64,000 bases of DNA from Novosphingobium beihaiense (GTDB lineage Bacteria > Pseudomonadota > Alphaproteobacteria > Sphingomonadales > Sphingomonadaceae), in the NCBI RefSeq assembly GCF_022832375.1, contig NZ_JALHLG010000001.1:124001-188000 (forward strand), given 5' to 3'. A program made the translations under genes and the position numbers. The notes below the pieces were generated by a model. It made no database searches, was not told where the DNA came from, and saw only the letters and a program-made list of their open reading frames with translations. Shown in pieces: positions 51,916 through 60,588 of this stretch. Within the stretch, counting starts at the first letter, position 1, and the number at the start of each line of letters is the position of its first letter.

Positions 51916-52422
51916 GTGATCAAACGCTGGACCATCCTGCCCATCGCAGCCCTATCCGCCCTCGCCGCTTTCGCAGGCGCGGCACAGGCGCGCGAAAGCC
52001 TTGGCCTCTATGGCACCTGGGGCGCGTTTCGCGATCCGCTGGTGCCGCGCTGCTATGCCATTGCCATGGCGCTGCCCAGCACGCTGCGCCGCGACTATCA
52101 GCCCTATGCCGCGATCGGCACCTGGCCCAAACGCGCGGCCCGCAATCAGGTCCATTTCCGCCTGTCGCGCAAACTGGCCGAAGGCACCAAGATCGTCCTG
52201 CGCATCGGCCGCGAGCGCATCGAGCTGACTGGCGGCGGCGGCGACGCCTGGCCGAAGGACGACCACGACAACGCCGCGATCATCGCCGCCATGCGCTCGG
52301 CCACGCGGATGACGGTCTATGCGCGGGGTGAAACCGGCGGGCGTTTTTCCAACACCTGGCCACTCGCGGGCGCGGCCTCAGCCATGGATGCCGCCGCGAT
52401 CGGCTGCGCCCAGTTGCGCTAG
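51916..52422 (+). CDS. Secreted invasion-associated-locus-B-like protein
   Basis: 168 residues starting at GTG. A signal peptide (about residues 1-25) precedes LGLYGTWGAFRDPLVPRCYA, WPKRAARNQVHFRLSRKLAE, GRERIELTGGGGDAWPKDDH and a C-terminal Ala-rich end. The pattern resembles IalB-family periplasmic proteins, with weak support. Its 3' end overlaps the convergent outer-membrane protein gene by four bases. Confidence 0.65.
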   Translation: MIKRWTILPIAALSALAAFAGAAQARESLGLYGTWGAFRDPLVPRCYAIAMALPSTLRRDYQPYAAIGTWPKRAARNQVHFRLSRKLAEGTKIVLRIGRERIELTGGGGDAWPKDDHDNAAIIAAMRSATRMTVYARGETGGRFSNTWPLAGAASAMDAAAIGCAQLR

Positions 52423-52952
52423 AAACGCAGCCCCACACCGCCCAGCACCTGCTGGCCGCGCAGCCGGTCGCCATAGTCCGAATAGCGGTATTCACTGCGC
52501 AGATAGAGCCGCCCGGACAAAGCCAGTTCGGCGCCGCCGCCCACGGTAAACCCGCTGCCGTCGAAGTCCGCGCCGGGATCGATGTCCACCCGCGCATGGG
52601 CCACCCCGCCGCGTGCGAAGAGCAGCACGCCGTAGAGCGGCTCGAAACCCGCACGCGCCGCTACCGTCGCATAACGCTGCGCGTCCGAACGCAGGGCAGG
52701 CAAGTCCGTATCGGCCGTGGAACCGGCAAGATCGGCCTCCACGCCCAGCACCACACCGCCAAGGTTCCAGTCATACCCCAGTTGCAGGCCATAGAGCCCG
52801 CCTCCCTGCGGGCCGGCCCCGGGCGCCAGATCGGTCCGGTCGTAACCCGCGATCACACCGGCACGCGGGCCCGAAAAACCGGCGTCTTCGGCCTGAACCG
52901 GAACGGCCAGAGCGACAGACGCAATGGGCAGGATCGAAAGCGCCAGTTTCAT
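52419..52952 (-). CDS. Outer membrane beta-barrel protein
   Basis: 177 residues from the ATG at 52952. A signal peptide (MKLALSILPIASVALAVPVQ) precedes an eight-strand-type barrel with alternating hydrophobic strands (RAGVIAGYDRTD, GLQLGYDWNLGGVVLGVEAD, RLYLRSEYRYSDYG) and the C-terminal phenylalanine (VGLRF) recognised by BamA. It resembles the OmpA/Omp25-like barrel family of alphaproteobacteria. Confidence 0.85.
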   Translation of the reverse strand: MKLALSILPIASVALAVPVQAEDAGFSGPRAGVIAGYDRTDLAPGAGPQGGGLYGLQLGYDWNLGGVVLGVEADLAGSTADTDLPALRSDAQRYATVAARAGFEPLYGVLLFARGGVAHARVDIDPGADFDGSGFTVGGGAELALSGRLYLRSEYRYSDYGDRLRGQQVLGGVGLRF

Positions 52953-53240
52953 GATCAGTCCTCGCAGCAAATGCCTTTGCCTGCCCATTCGCGGCACCGG
53001 AGCGCCCGGTTACACCCCGCACATTTGCGACATGAAAAAGACAATCGCCATGCCCCCTGGCGTAAGAGGCTGCCTTAGGACATCGGCTTAACCGGCGAAA
53101 CATATTGGTTTTTCCAGCGAAGCAGCCTGATCCCCCGGCCCATCACGCCGGAACCGCAGGCCCCCATGCCGTCATACCCGCCGCGCAAGAATCGTGCGCT
53201 CTTCCGGAATCGCGCCATATGCCTTATAGGACCGCCAATC

Positions 53241-54509
53241 ATGACAGCTACGAAACTCATGCCGATCCCCGGGCATATCGACCCGGTTCCCGTCCCGCGT
53301 GACGTCACGCCGCGCGAGGATGGGCGCATCGATCTGATCGGCCTGCCCAAGAAACGCATCGCCGAACTGTTCGAGACCGCCGGGCTCGATGCCAAGGCGG
53401 CCAAGCTGCGCGCCAAGCAGGTGTTCCACTGGCTCTACCACCGCGGCGTCACCGATTTCGAGGCGATGACCGACATCGCCAAGACCATGCGCCCCTGGCT
53501 CGCCGAACGCTTCGTGATCGGCCGCCCGGACGTGGCCGAGGCCCAGCACTCCAGCGACGGCACCCGCAAGTGGCTGCTGCGCACGGCGGACGGGCACGAC
53601 TTCGAGATGGTGTTCATTCCCGACGCGGACCGGGGCACGCTGTGCGTGTCCAGTCAGGTGGGCTGCACGCTCAACTGCCGTTTCTGCCACACCGGCACGA
53701 TGCGGCTGGTACGCAACCTGACGGCGGGCGAGATCGTCGGGCAGGTGATGCTTGCGCGGGACTCGCTGGGCGAATGGCCTAAGGGCGGCGGCACTATGGC
53801 CGGGCTCGACGACGAGGAGGATGAAGGCTCCTACTCGGCGGACGGGCGCTTGCTCACCAACATCGTGATGATGGGCATGGGCGAGCCGCTCTATAACTTC
53901 GACAATGTGCGCGACGCGCTCAAGCTGGTGATGGACGGGGACGGCCTCGCCCTCTCCAAGCGCCGCATCACGCTCTCCACCTCGGGCGTGGTGCCAAGGA
54001 TGGCCGATTGCGCCGAGGAAATCGGCGTCAATCTCGCGGTCTCGCTCCACGCGGTGACCAAGGACGTGCGTGACGAGATCGTGCCGATCAACAAGAAGTA
54101 CGGCATCGAGGAACTGCTGCAGGCCTGCGCCGACTACAAGGGCGCCAGCAATGCCCGGCGCATCACCTTCGAATACGTGATGCTGAAGGACAAGAACGAC
54201 AGCGACGAGGACGCCCGCGAACTCGTGCGCCTGATCAAGCACTACAAGCTGCCCGCCAAGGTCAACCTGATCCCGTTCAACCCCTGGCCCGGCGCGCCTT
54301 ACGACTGCTCAACGCCCGAACGGATCAAGGCGTTTTCCAACATCGTGTTCGAGGCGGGTATTTCCGCCCCGGTGCGCACCCCGCGCGGCCGCGACATCGA
54401 TGCCGCCTGCGGCCAGCTCAAGACCGCCGCCGAAAAGAAAAGCCGCGCCCAGCGCGACCGCGAGGAACTGGAACGGATCTACGCAGAGAAGGAACAGGCG
54501 CTGGGCTGA
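53241..54509 (+). CDS. rlmN: Dual-specificity RNA methyltransferase RlmN
   Basis: 422 residues from the ATG at 53241, with AGGA ten bases upstream. The radical-SAM motif CTLNCRFC (CxxxCxxC) is in [20 protein letters not shown], and the second catalytic cysteine is in [12 protein letters not shown]. It methylates C2 of A2503 in 23S rRNA and A37 in some tRNAs. A strong terminator follows. Confidence 0.96.
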   Translation: MTATKLMPIPGHIDPVPVPRDVTPREDGRIDLIGLPKKRIAELFETAGLDAKAAKLRAKQVFHWLYHRGVTDFEAMTDIAKTMRPWLAERFVIGRPDVAEAQHSSDGTRKWLLRTADGHDFEMVFIPDADRGTLCVSSQVGCTLNCRFCHTGTMRLVRNLTAGEIVGQVMLARDSLGEWPKGGGTMAGLDDEEDEGSYSADGRLLTNIVMMGMGEPLYNFDNVRDALKLVMDGDGLALSKRRITLSTSGVVPRMADCAEEIGVNLAVSLHAVTKDVRDEIVPINKKYGIEELLQACADYKGASNARRITFEYVMLKDKNDSDEDARELVRLIKHYKLPAKVNLIPFNPWPGAPYDCSTPERIKAFSNIVFEAGISAPVRTPRGRDIDAACGQLKTAAEKKSRAQRDREELERIYAEKEQALG

Positions 54510-54536
54510 ACCTGCACCTTTCCATTCGCAACATTC

Positions 54537-54573
54537 CGAAAACCGCGCCGCGTCCTGCACCGGCGCGGTTTTT
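54537..54573 (+). terminator. Rho-independent terminator after rlmN
   Basis: AAAACCGCGCCG, a ten-base loop, CGGCGCGGTTTTT: a strong stem with a T-run 30 bases after the stop. Confidence 0.9.
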
Positions 54574-54898
54574 CATGTTCACGAACTTCACCCACTCGCG
54601 CCATGGGAAGTCCGAATAACTTCCTGGTTTTACAGTGGCTTATACCCACAGGAACTTCGCGCTGCAAAACGGCAGCGAAAGCGAAGACATAGACGATTCA
54701 AAGAACACGGCCAGACGGATGCCGCACGCAGTATCGCAAATGGAGGGGATGTAGGAAAATGGTTTGGCGAGCTGCGTCTCGGCAGGCAGACTGAGCATCA
54801 ATGGGGCGGAGGCGGACAAACAGCCAATCGACGACTTTCTGCTCATCTGGTCCGGTGCAAACTTTCTCGGAAGCTGCCGTTGAGAAGCCAATCCCAAC
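54574..54898. other. Intergenic stretch with no gene recognised
   Basis: 325 bases between the rlmN terminator and the Clp-N gene. G+C is lower than the neighbours. Frames on both strands give no recognisable protein and I see no repeat structure. It may be a decayed gene or a leader region. Confidence 0.5.
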
Positions 54899-55402
54899 TC
54901 AACCGACTACCTGCGAAGGTTGTGCAAGCTGGTCCGATATTCCCAGTTTCCTGAGTACTCTGGGCACGATGCCATGGCGCAAGGCTGCTGCCGCTTCGAG
55001 AACGTGAACACTCTGAAAGCCGCCTGAGCGTCTCTCGCGGGCTTGAAGGCTGAGGATCTGCAAGAGTTGCTGCCCGGAGGCCGTCGCACGATAGAGGCCG
55101 GTGCCGGATGGAGCGGCAACAGCCTCGCCCTCCACAAGATGGTCTTGCGGAATCCCCGCGGCAAGAAGCATGGCCGCGTGTTGTTCCCGGATGGCGTGAT
55201 CCAACGACGCCCGATCATGACCAAGTGCGGCCAGCGTTCTCGCCGCGCTCCCGTCCTCCATTTCCAGAGCGGCTAAAAGGAAATGCTCGGCAGCAGGTTC
55301 CAGTTCTCCGCCACTGCGCGCGATGGTTTCAGCCCTTGTGCATAGTCCGGCAATTCCGCGGATACTTTCGACGCGGTCGCGCAGCTTCTTCAGCATGGTC
55401 AT
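54899..55402 (-). CDS. Clp-N (ClpA/B repeat) domain protein
   Basis: 167 residues; the ATG at 55402 overlaps the upstream HTH stop (ATGA). It has two degenerate Clp-N repeats: RGIAGLCTRAETIARSGGEL, AAEHFLLAALEMEDGSAART, then GQQLLQILSLQARERRSGGF, QSVHVLEAAAALRHGIVPRV. There is no AAA+ ATPase domain, so it is a stand-alone Clp-N protein, probably a peptide- or partner-binding module. It is encoded with a small HTH protein, a pairing also seen elsewhere in bacteria. Confidence 0.85.
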   Translation of the reverse strand: MTMLKKLRDRVESIRGIAGLCTRAETIARSGGELEPAAEHFLLAALEMEDGSAARTLAALGHDRASLDHAIREQHAAMLLAAGIPQDHLVEGEAVAAPSGTGLYRATASGQQLLQILSLQARERRSGGFQSVHVLEAAAALRHGIVPRVLRKLGISDQLAQPSQVVG

Positions 55403-55620
55403 TCTCTTTCACCTTCCCGCAGTATCAAAGGGGCCAGTCTCTTGTGGGCAGCTTGCCGCGTGACACCCAGTGCCTCGGCTATGTCCGCCCAGCTCCAGCC
55501 TGCCGAAATGGCCTGGCGAACAGCCCGCCTTTCGAGCCTGTCGGCATGGCGACGCAACGCAACGACTGCGGCAAGCGCCTCTTCCGGATCTGCAGGTTCT
55601 GCGAGCAAAATTTTCGACAT
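55399..55620 (-). CDS. Small helix-turn-helix regulator
   Basis: 73 residues from the ATG at 55620. The first half is a helix with EEALAAVVALRRHADRLERR; the second is a clear HTH, AVRQAISAGWSWADIAEALG then VTRQAAHKRLAPLI. The start codon lies five bases from two perfect palindromes, so it very probably represses its own operon. Confidence 0.82.
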   Translation of the reverse strand: MSKILLAEPADPEEALAAVVALRRHADRLERRAVRQAISAGWSWADIAEALGVTRQAAHKRLAPLILREGERE

Positions 55621-55624
55621 GACC

Positions 55625-55666
55625 GTCAACTAATGTTGACGCGCCTTTTCGTCAACCTTTGTTGAC
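55625..55666. promoter_or_regulatory. Tandem operators GTCAAC-N4-GTTGAC
   Basis: Two perfect 16-bp palindromes: GTCAAC-TAAT-GTTGAC (55625-55640) and GTCAAC-CTTT-GTTGAC (55651-55666). They are 26 bases centre to centre and directly upstream of the HTH gene start. Confidence 0.85.
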
Positions 55667-55736
55667 AGGATTTCGTTTGAGCGCGCGGCAGCTATCCATA
55701 TTTTTCGAGACACTGCGCACATCGCCGCCCTTCCCA

Positions 55737-55869
55737 AATCCTCCCCCTCCGGGGGAGGTGGCAGACGCGCAGCGGCTGACGGAGGGGGGCGGGTTTGGCG
55801 CGATGCTGGCGTGTGCTCGCCCCCTCCACCACCCTGCGGGCGGTTCCCCTCCCCCGGAGGGGGAGGATT
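55737..55869. repeat. 133-bp imperfect palindromic intergenic element
   Basis: The outer arms AATCCTCCCCCTCC (55737-55750) and GGAGGGGGAGGATT (55856-55869) are perfect inverted repeats; inner segments GGAGGTGGCAGACGCGCAGC and the distal CCCCTCCACCACCC show further partial pairing. It belongs with the element at 4508-4634. Confidence 0.8.
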
Positions 55870-55892
55870 GTCGGCAAGTTTCGTCCCCGGTT

Positions 55893-56408
55893 TCAGCCCG
55901 CGTTGTCGATGTAGCTTCGCAAACCGCGCAGGAAGCGGTGCGCTTCGCTCTCGATTTCCGCCATGGCCGCGAACGATGTGCCTGCCCGGTCCACCGCTTC
56001 CCGCAGCGCCGCCAGCCTCAGCCGGTCCTCTGGCGAGAGATCGAGCCGCCCTGCCTCGCGCAGCAGGAACAGCAGCTTGTGCGCGCGGGTGAGCACGCGG
56101 AAGGCATCGCACATCGGGCCCAGCAGCGCCGGATCGTCCTGCCAGCTTCGGCCCTGAAACAGCTCCTGCGTCACGCGCGGGCCCGCGCCCAGGCAATCGT
56201 AGAGCACGCAGCCACGAAAGCCCTTGTCCGCCAGCGCCCCGTGAATGGTGCAGCCGCCCCGCGCATTGAGGTTGGGGCACGGCTCGCCCGCTTCCTTGCG
56301 CACCGCGAACATTTCCGGATCGTTCAGCGCGAAAGCGACGCAGCACAGCGCCGCGCAGCGCGTGCAATCGGCGCGGAAGTCTGGTTCGGGACGGGCTGAG
56401 GGCGGCAC
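55893..56408 (-). CDS. Cysteine-rich protein, possible metal-binding (YkgJ-like)
   Basis: 171 residues. The N-terminal half holds a cysteine cluster: FRADCTRCAALCCVAFAL, EPCPNLNARGGCTIHGAL, FRGCVLYDCLGAGPRV, which looks like an Fe-S or zinc-binding site of the type placed before pentapeptide repeats in some proteins. Here no pentapeptide repeats follow; the rest is helical. Function unknown. Confidence 0.72.
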   Translation of the reverse strand: MPPSARPEPDFRADCTRCAALCCVAFALNDPEMFAVRKEAGEPCPNLNARGGCTIHGALADKGFRGCVLYDCLGAGPRVTQELFQGRSWQDDPALLGPMCDAFRVLTRAHKLLFLLREAGRLDLSPEDRLRLAALREAVDRAGTSFAAMAEIESEAHRFLRGLRSYIDNAG

Positions 56409-56458
56409 GCCGCGCTGTTACGGCGGCGCCCCTGCGCTGTCCAGCGCGGGCCGCCCCG

Positions 56459-57637
56459 TCAGCGCGGCAGCGAAACGGTGGCCGTGCCTTTCAGGATGGT
56501 GCTGCCGTCCTGCGTGGTCATGCGCGTTTCCACGGTGACGACCGGCATCCCGAATTCGCTGGTCTCCTGCTTGTCCACCACAGTGCCGTCCACATAGGTC
56601 ACGTCGCCTTCGAAGGCTGGACTGCGGAACTGCGTCTTGGAATGCCAGATGTAACCGTCATGCCCGGCCCAGTAGGCCACGGTATCGAGATGCCAGGCGT
56701 TCATCGAGGAGCCATAGCCATAGACGCCGCCCATGCCGACTTTCTGGCCCTTCTCGTCGCTGATGTGGCCGGAACTGGGGCCGTGGAACAGACCGTCGCC
56801 ATGGCGCGGGTCGATCTTGCGGGCCTCGAAATCGTAGCTCATGCCGGAGGTGAAACCGGCATCCTCGGTGGCGGGATCATAGACGCCTTCGGGCACGTTC
56901 CAGCGCCAGGTGCCCCAGATGTTCTGCCGGTGCGCACGGCATTCGAGCGCGAACGTCACGCGGCTGTGCGGACCGATCACGCGGCGCACCAGCGCGTCGC
57001 CGACGTTCACCGATGACCAGTTCGGCGACGTGCCCATGCGGTTGGACTTGATCCATTCCAGCCGCACCCGCGCCACTTCGTCCAGCTCGGCCTGGGTCCA
57101 CAGGCGCGGCGGCACGTTGCCCTTGTCATAGACTTTGCGCTTGGCCGCTTCCTCCACCAGATAGCGGATCGAGGTCGCGCGCTCCTTGGCGACGAGGCCG
57201 CCGTGCTGGTTGCGGTGGACGGTATCGCCGTCTGCGAACATCGTCGGCCCGGCAAAGGCGGTGTCGGTCACTTTGTATCCGGCGAAGGTACGCTCCTGCG
57301 TCAGCTTGTCGCCGGGGCGCACGGGGGTGCCGTAGAACCACCATTCCTCGCCCGCGAAGATCAGGTGCGATCCCGGGATCTTGCCCACGCAGGAGGGGTG
57401 GCAGCCGTGGCCGTAGTCCATCGCCACGGTGAAGCTCTGCGGCGCGACGATGCCGCCGAACCTGCTGGCGCGGGCGAACTGCTCGTCCCAGTGCAGCGGA
57501 TTGGCATAGTCCATCGCCTGCACCCAGCGGCGAATGTCGGTCGCGTTGCACGGATCCCAGAACTCGGCGAAAATGACGGGCTTGCCCACCCACTTGTCAA
57601 CGTCGCTGGTATCCAGGACTGCGTCCCCTTCGGCCAT
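56459..57637 (-). CDS. FAS1-like / MaoC-type acyl-CoA dehydratase
   Basis: 392 residues from the ATG at 57637. The N-terminal FAS1-like dehydratase half has WVQAMDYANPLHWDEQFARA, FGGIVAPQSFTVAMDYGHGC and VRPGDKLTQERTFAGYKVTD; the C-terminal half is a second hot-dog domain with MGGVYGYGSSMNAWHLDTVA and DVTYVDGTVVDKQET. Such double hot-dog proteins hydrate or dehydrate enoyl-CoA thioesters in degradation of steroids, aromatics or fatty acids. It diverges from the SDR gene across a repeat-rich region. Confidence 0.85.
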   Translation of the reverse strand: MAEGDAVLDTSDVDKWVGKPVIFAEFWDPCNATDIRRWVQAMDYANPLHWDEQFARASRFGGIVAPQSFTVAMDYGHGCHPSCVGKIPGSHLIFAGEEWWFYGTPVRPGDKLTQERTFAGYKVTDTAFAGPTMFADGDTVHRNQHGGLVAKERATSIRYLVEEAAKRKVYDKGNVPPRLWTQAELDEVARVRLEWIKSNRMGTSPNWSSVNVGDALVRRVIGPHSRVTFALECRAHRQNIWGTWRWNVPEGVYDPATEDAGFTSGMSYDFEARKIDPRHGDGLFHGPSSGHISDEKGQKVGMGGVYGYGSSMNAWHLDTVAYWAGHDGYIWHSKTQFRSPAFEGDVTYVDGTVVDKQETSEFGMPVVTVETRMTTQDGSTILKGTATVSLPR

Positions 57638-57740
57638 GCTGCTCTTCCCTTTCCTGCGCGCCGGTCTTCGCACCGGCCGTCCTTGCATTCTTGCGATGCT
57701 GCGCTGTTTCGCCCCGGCATCCAAGGCGCGCCTGTCCGAA

Positions 57741-57835
57741 GGTGCAAGCCTGTCGTCAATCGGTGCAAGCCGGATTGCAGCCCTGGACCAGCGCGAGAGC
57801 CGCCTGTCCGCTCGGGCGATACTTGCGCGTGCAAG
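57741..57835. promoter_or_regulatory. Repeated GGTGCAAGCC boxes in a divergent promoter region
   Basis: GGTGCAAGCC occurs at 57741-57750 and 57762-57771, 21 bases apart (two helical turns). A palindrome CTTGC-GCGT-GCAAG follows at 57822-57835 and shares the CAAG core. The region lies between the dehydratase (leftward) and SDR (rightward) genes and is probably a regulator-binding cluster. Confidence 0.5.
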
Positions 57836-57914
57836 CAATCCCGCGCGCCAAATCGCTTGCGATCTGCGCTAGCGAGGCCGCCAACATGATTCGCCAGATG
57901 CGGGAGATATGCCA

Positions 57915-58709
57915 GTGAAGATCGACAACACCATTGCCGCAGTCGTGACCGGCGGCGCCTCGGGCCTCGGCCGCGCCAGTGCCAAGGCTCTGGCCGACGC
58001 GGGCGTGAAAGTCGCCATCTTCGACATCAGCGAGGAAGCGGGCGAGGCTTTCGCGGCCGAAATCGGCGGCGTGTTCTGCAACGTCAACATCATGGACGAA
58101 GAGAGCGTAGAGGCCGGCTTCGCCAAGGCACGCGAGGCCCACGGGCAGGAACGCATCGTCGTGCACTGCGCCATCGTCGCGGGCGGCGGCAAGACCGTTT
58201 CGTGGGACAAGAAGAACAACTGCTACAAGCGCACCCCCACCGAGCAGATTTCCAAATCGGCCGAAGGCATCTTCACCGCCTCCTACCGCATGGCCTCGAT
58301 CGCGGCGCTGGGCATGGCCAATGCCGATCCGGTGAACGAGGACGGCGAGCGCGGCTGCATCATCTTCACCTCGTCTGCCGCCTCGCAGGACGGCCAGATC
58401 GGTCAGGTCGCCTATGGCGGCGGCAAGGGTGCGGTGAATTCGATGGTGCTGCCGATGGCGCGCGACCTGATGGACCTCGGCATCCGCGTCAACGCGATCC
58501 TGCCCGGCACCTTCGCCACGCCACCGATGCTGCGCGTCAAGGAAATGGCGCCAGACGTCTACGAAGGCCTGGGCAAGGCGGTGCCGTTCCCCAAGCGCCT
58601 CGGCCACCCGGAGGAATTCGCTTCCCTCGTGATGGAACTTTCGCGTAACACTTACTTCAATGGCCAGTGCGTGCGCCTCGACGGCGCGATCCGTATGCCA
58701 CCGAAATAA
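57915..58709 (+). CDS. Short-chain dehydrogenase/reductase (3-hydroxyacyl-CoA dehydrogenase-like)
   Basis: 264 residues from a GTG at 57915, eight bases after GGGAG and giving MKIDNTIAAVVTGGASGLG; the ATG at 57909 is the alternative. The NAD-binding TGGASGLG motif, the catalytic YGGGK (YxxxK) in GQVAYGGGKGAVNSMVLPMA and the serine in IIFTSSAASQDGQIG are present. The usual NNAG is replaced by HCAIVAGG. It resembles HSD10-type 3-hydroxyacyl-CoA dehydrogenases. Confidence 0.88.
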   Translation: MKIDNTIAAVVTGGASGLGRASAKALADAGVKVAIFDISEEAGEAFAAEIGGVFCNVNIMDEESVEAGFAKAREAHGQERIVVHCAIVAGGGKTVSWDKKNNCYKRTPTEQISKSAEGIFTASYRMASIAALGMANADPVNEDGERGCIIFTSSAASQDGQIGQVAYGGGKGAVNSMVLPMARDLMDLGIRVNAILPGTFATPPMLRVKEMAPDVYEGLGKAVPFPKRLGHPEEFASLVMELSRNTYFNGQCVRLDGAIRMPPK

Positions 58710-58739
58710 GCACCGGGGGGGAAACTTACCGAGTGCGGA

Positions 58740-58770
58740 GGGGCCGTGTCGGGGGGCACGGCCCCTTTTT
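58740..58770 (+). terminator. Rho-independent terminator after the SDR gene
   Basis: GGGGCCGTG, loop, CACGGCCCC, then TTTTT: a perfect nine-base stem with a T-run. Confidence 0.92.
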
Positions 58771-58799
58771 CGTGCGCGCGTGCCCCCTCCTTTGACGCG

Positions 58800-59609
58800 T
58801 CAGGCGAAGGCTTCCTCACCCAGCAGCGTAGTGCGGTGCATCATCCGCCCGCTGTCTAGCGGATAGGGCTCGGCGCGATGCAGCACGCCCGTATTGTCCC
58901 AGATCAGCAGATCACCCAGGGTCCATTCGTGCCAGTAGAGGAACTGCGGCTGCGTGATCCAGTCGAGCAGTCCGGCCAGCAATGCATCGCTTTCGGCCCG
59001 GTCCATGCCCACCACATGCGAGGCATGACAGCCGACGACCAGCGACTTGCGCCCGCACCTATGTGTCCAGACAAGGTTATGCGTCTTGTCGGGAATGCTG
59101 CGCCAATAAGCGATGTCATCCTCGGTCGGCATCACGCCCGCGCGCTCCATCGACGTCGCGAAACTGTGCACCACCTTGAGCCCTTCGAGCCGCGCCTTCT
59201 CATCCGGCGGCAGCGCTTCGTAGGCGGCATAGGAATTGGCGAAGCCCGTGCGCCCACCCACGTCCGACAGCTTGCGCCCGGTCAGCAGCGAGCCAAACAC
59301 CGGCACATCGTCATGCGTGCCGTCCATATGCCAGAGCCATGAGCCCTTGAGGTATTCCGCCCGCGAGTTCGTCTTCTCGTCGAGCGTGATCTTGAAGATC
59401 CCCTTCTCGCCCTCGTCCCTCACATTTCCCATCATGCCCGCCAGCCGGACCTGCTGCTCGCCGGTCAGGTTCAGCTCCGGAAAGACGAGCACGCCGCGCT
59501 CCACCAGCAGCTTGCGCAGCCCTGCCGCCGTTTCCGGCATCAGCACCTCTTCCGGCTTTCCTTCCACGCGGGCGCCGATTTGCGGCGTCAGGTTGCTCAC
59601 CTGGATCAT
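58800..59609 (-). CDS. TauD/TfdA-family Fe(II)/2-oxoglutarate dioxygenase
   Basis: 269 residues; GAGAGGA lies upstream of the ATG. Iron ligands HxD are in LWHMDGTHDDVPVFGSL and the distal His in WDNTGVLHRAEPYPLD; the 2-oxoglutarate-binding Arg follows in GRMMHRTTL. The family includes taurine, alkylsulfate and 2,4-D dioxygenases; substrate unknown. A TetR-type operator candidate lies about 50 bases upstream. Confidence 0.9.
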   Translation of the reverse strand: MIQVSNLTPQIGARVEGKPEEVLMPETAAGLRKLLVERGVLVFPELNLTGEQQVRLAGMMGNVRDEGEKGIFKITLDEKTNSRAEYLKGSWLWHMDGTHDDVPVFGSLLTGRKLSDVGGRTGFANSYAAYEALPPDEKARLEGLKVVHSFATSMERAGVMPTEDDIAYWRSIPDKTHNLVWTHRCGRKSLVVGCHASHVVGMDRAESDALLAGLLDWITQPQFLYWHEWTLGDLLIWDNTGVLHRAEPYPLDSGRMMHRTTLLGEEAFA

Positions 59610-59660
59610 GATGTGTCCTCTCCCCCAACCGCCCGCCGGTCATGCACGATGCCGCGAACG

Positions 59661-59683
59661 ATAAAATACCACACGGCCTATTT
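59661..59683. promoter_or_regulatory. Probable TetR operator upstream of tauD-like gene
   Basis: On the minus strand it reads AAATAGGCCGTGTGGTATTT followed by TAT. It matches the site at 60517-60540 at nearly every position (differences are all transitions), about 52 bases upstream of the dioxygenase start. Confidence 0.65.
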
Positions 59684-59752
59684 TTATGATGCAGCGCGCC
59701 GGCGTGTCAAGCACGCCCGGACAGGCCGCTCAGAAGAAGCAGAGCGCCCGGC

Positions 59753-60454
59753 TCACCAGTCCGCACGGCCCGCGACGAGCAGATCGACCATCGTATCGAC
59801 CCAGCTTTCGCGTTCGGCGGCGGAAACGGGTTCCTCGCGCAGGAAGGCATGGCCGTACCAGCCGCGCACCAGCAGGATGAAGCACTCGGCGGGCACTTCC
59901 GGGCGGCGGCAGGCGATGCCGTCCGCCTCGGCGCAGCGGGCGATAAAGGCGGTGATATGGTCTATGCCCAGACGCGTGCTTTCGCGCGCGGCGCGAGCGA
60001 CTTCGGGGAACTGGCTGGCGGCGCCGTAGATCAGCCGGTTGATGTCGAGATAGTCGCCCTCAAGGCTGTAGGACAGCGCGCGGTTGGCATAGGCCTTAAG
60101 CCCGGCGGCGAGGTCAGGCGTTCCTTCGGCATCGAGCGAAGCGGCGGCCGACATGCGGGTGATCTGCCCGGTCATGATCGCCTGAAACAGCGCGTCCTTG
60201 GTCGCATAGCGCGCCTGCAGCGTGGTGCGCGCGACCTGAGCCGCCTTGGCGATGCTGCGCATCGAGGCGCCGCCGTAGCCTTCGCGGATGAACTCGGCCA
60301 GCGCGGCATCGAGCAGCGCCTTCTCGATCGCCTCCACGTCCTCGCTCGTCGGCCGCCCGCGCGGGCGGGCGGGCCGCGCAGCCGCGCTCTTGCCACGCGT
60401 CGATGCCGCCTGCCCTTCCTCCAACTGCGTCTTTACCTGCTTCGCCGCTGTCAT
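59753..60454 (-). CDS. TetR-family transcriptional regulator
   Basis: 233 residues. A disordered basic N-terminus precedes the HTH: ALLDAALAEFIREGYGGASM, RSIAKAAQVARTTLQARYAT, KDALFQAIMTGQ. The rest is the ligand-binding helical domain. It lies between the tauD-like and Rieske genes and diverges from the latter; two nearly identical operators flank it, so it likely controls both. Confidence 0.92.
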   Translation of the reverse strand: MTAAKQVKTQLEEGQAASTRGKSAAARPARPRGRPTSEDVEAIEKALLDAALAEFIREGYGGASMRSIAKAAQVARTTLQARYATKDALFQAIMTGQITRMSAAASLDAEGTPDLAAGLKAYANRALSYSLEGDYLDINRLIYGAASQFPEVARAARESTRLGIDHITAFIARCAEADGIACRRPEVPAECFILLVRGWYGHAFLREEPVSAAERESWVDTMVDLLVAGRADW

Positions 60455-60516
60455 GCGGGCTCCCCTAACAAGAAACCGCAGGATCGCGAAACCGGCTGCG
60501 GCAGTGGGTTGCGAAT

Positions 60517-60540
60517 AAATAGACCATATGGCATTTTAAT
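60517..60540. promoter_or_regulatory. Probable TetR operator upstream of Rieske gene 2
   Basis: AAATAGACCATATGGCATTT plus TAAT, with a central CCATATGG palindrome. It lies 49 bases before the Rieske start and 63 before the TetR start, so it could control both divergent genes. Confidence 0.68.
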
Positions 60541-60588
60541 CGCGCCGAAAGCAGCGAGTCCACAGGCTCGCCCCGGCGGGAGAGGACA

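Noticed and set aside
51364..52422. Operon of TPM lipoprotein and IalB-like protein with the Rieske gene
   Set aside because: A strong 14-bp hairpin follows the Rieske gene and the products are unrelated, so a shared function is not supported.
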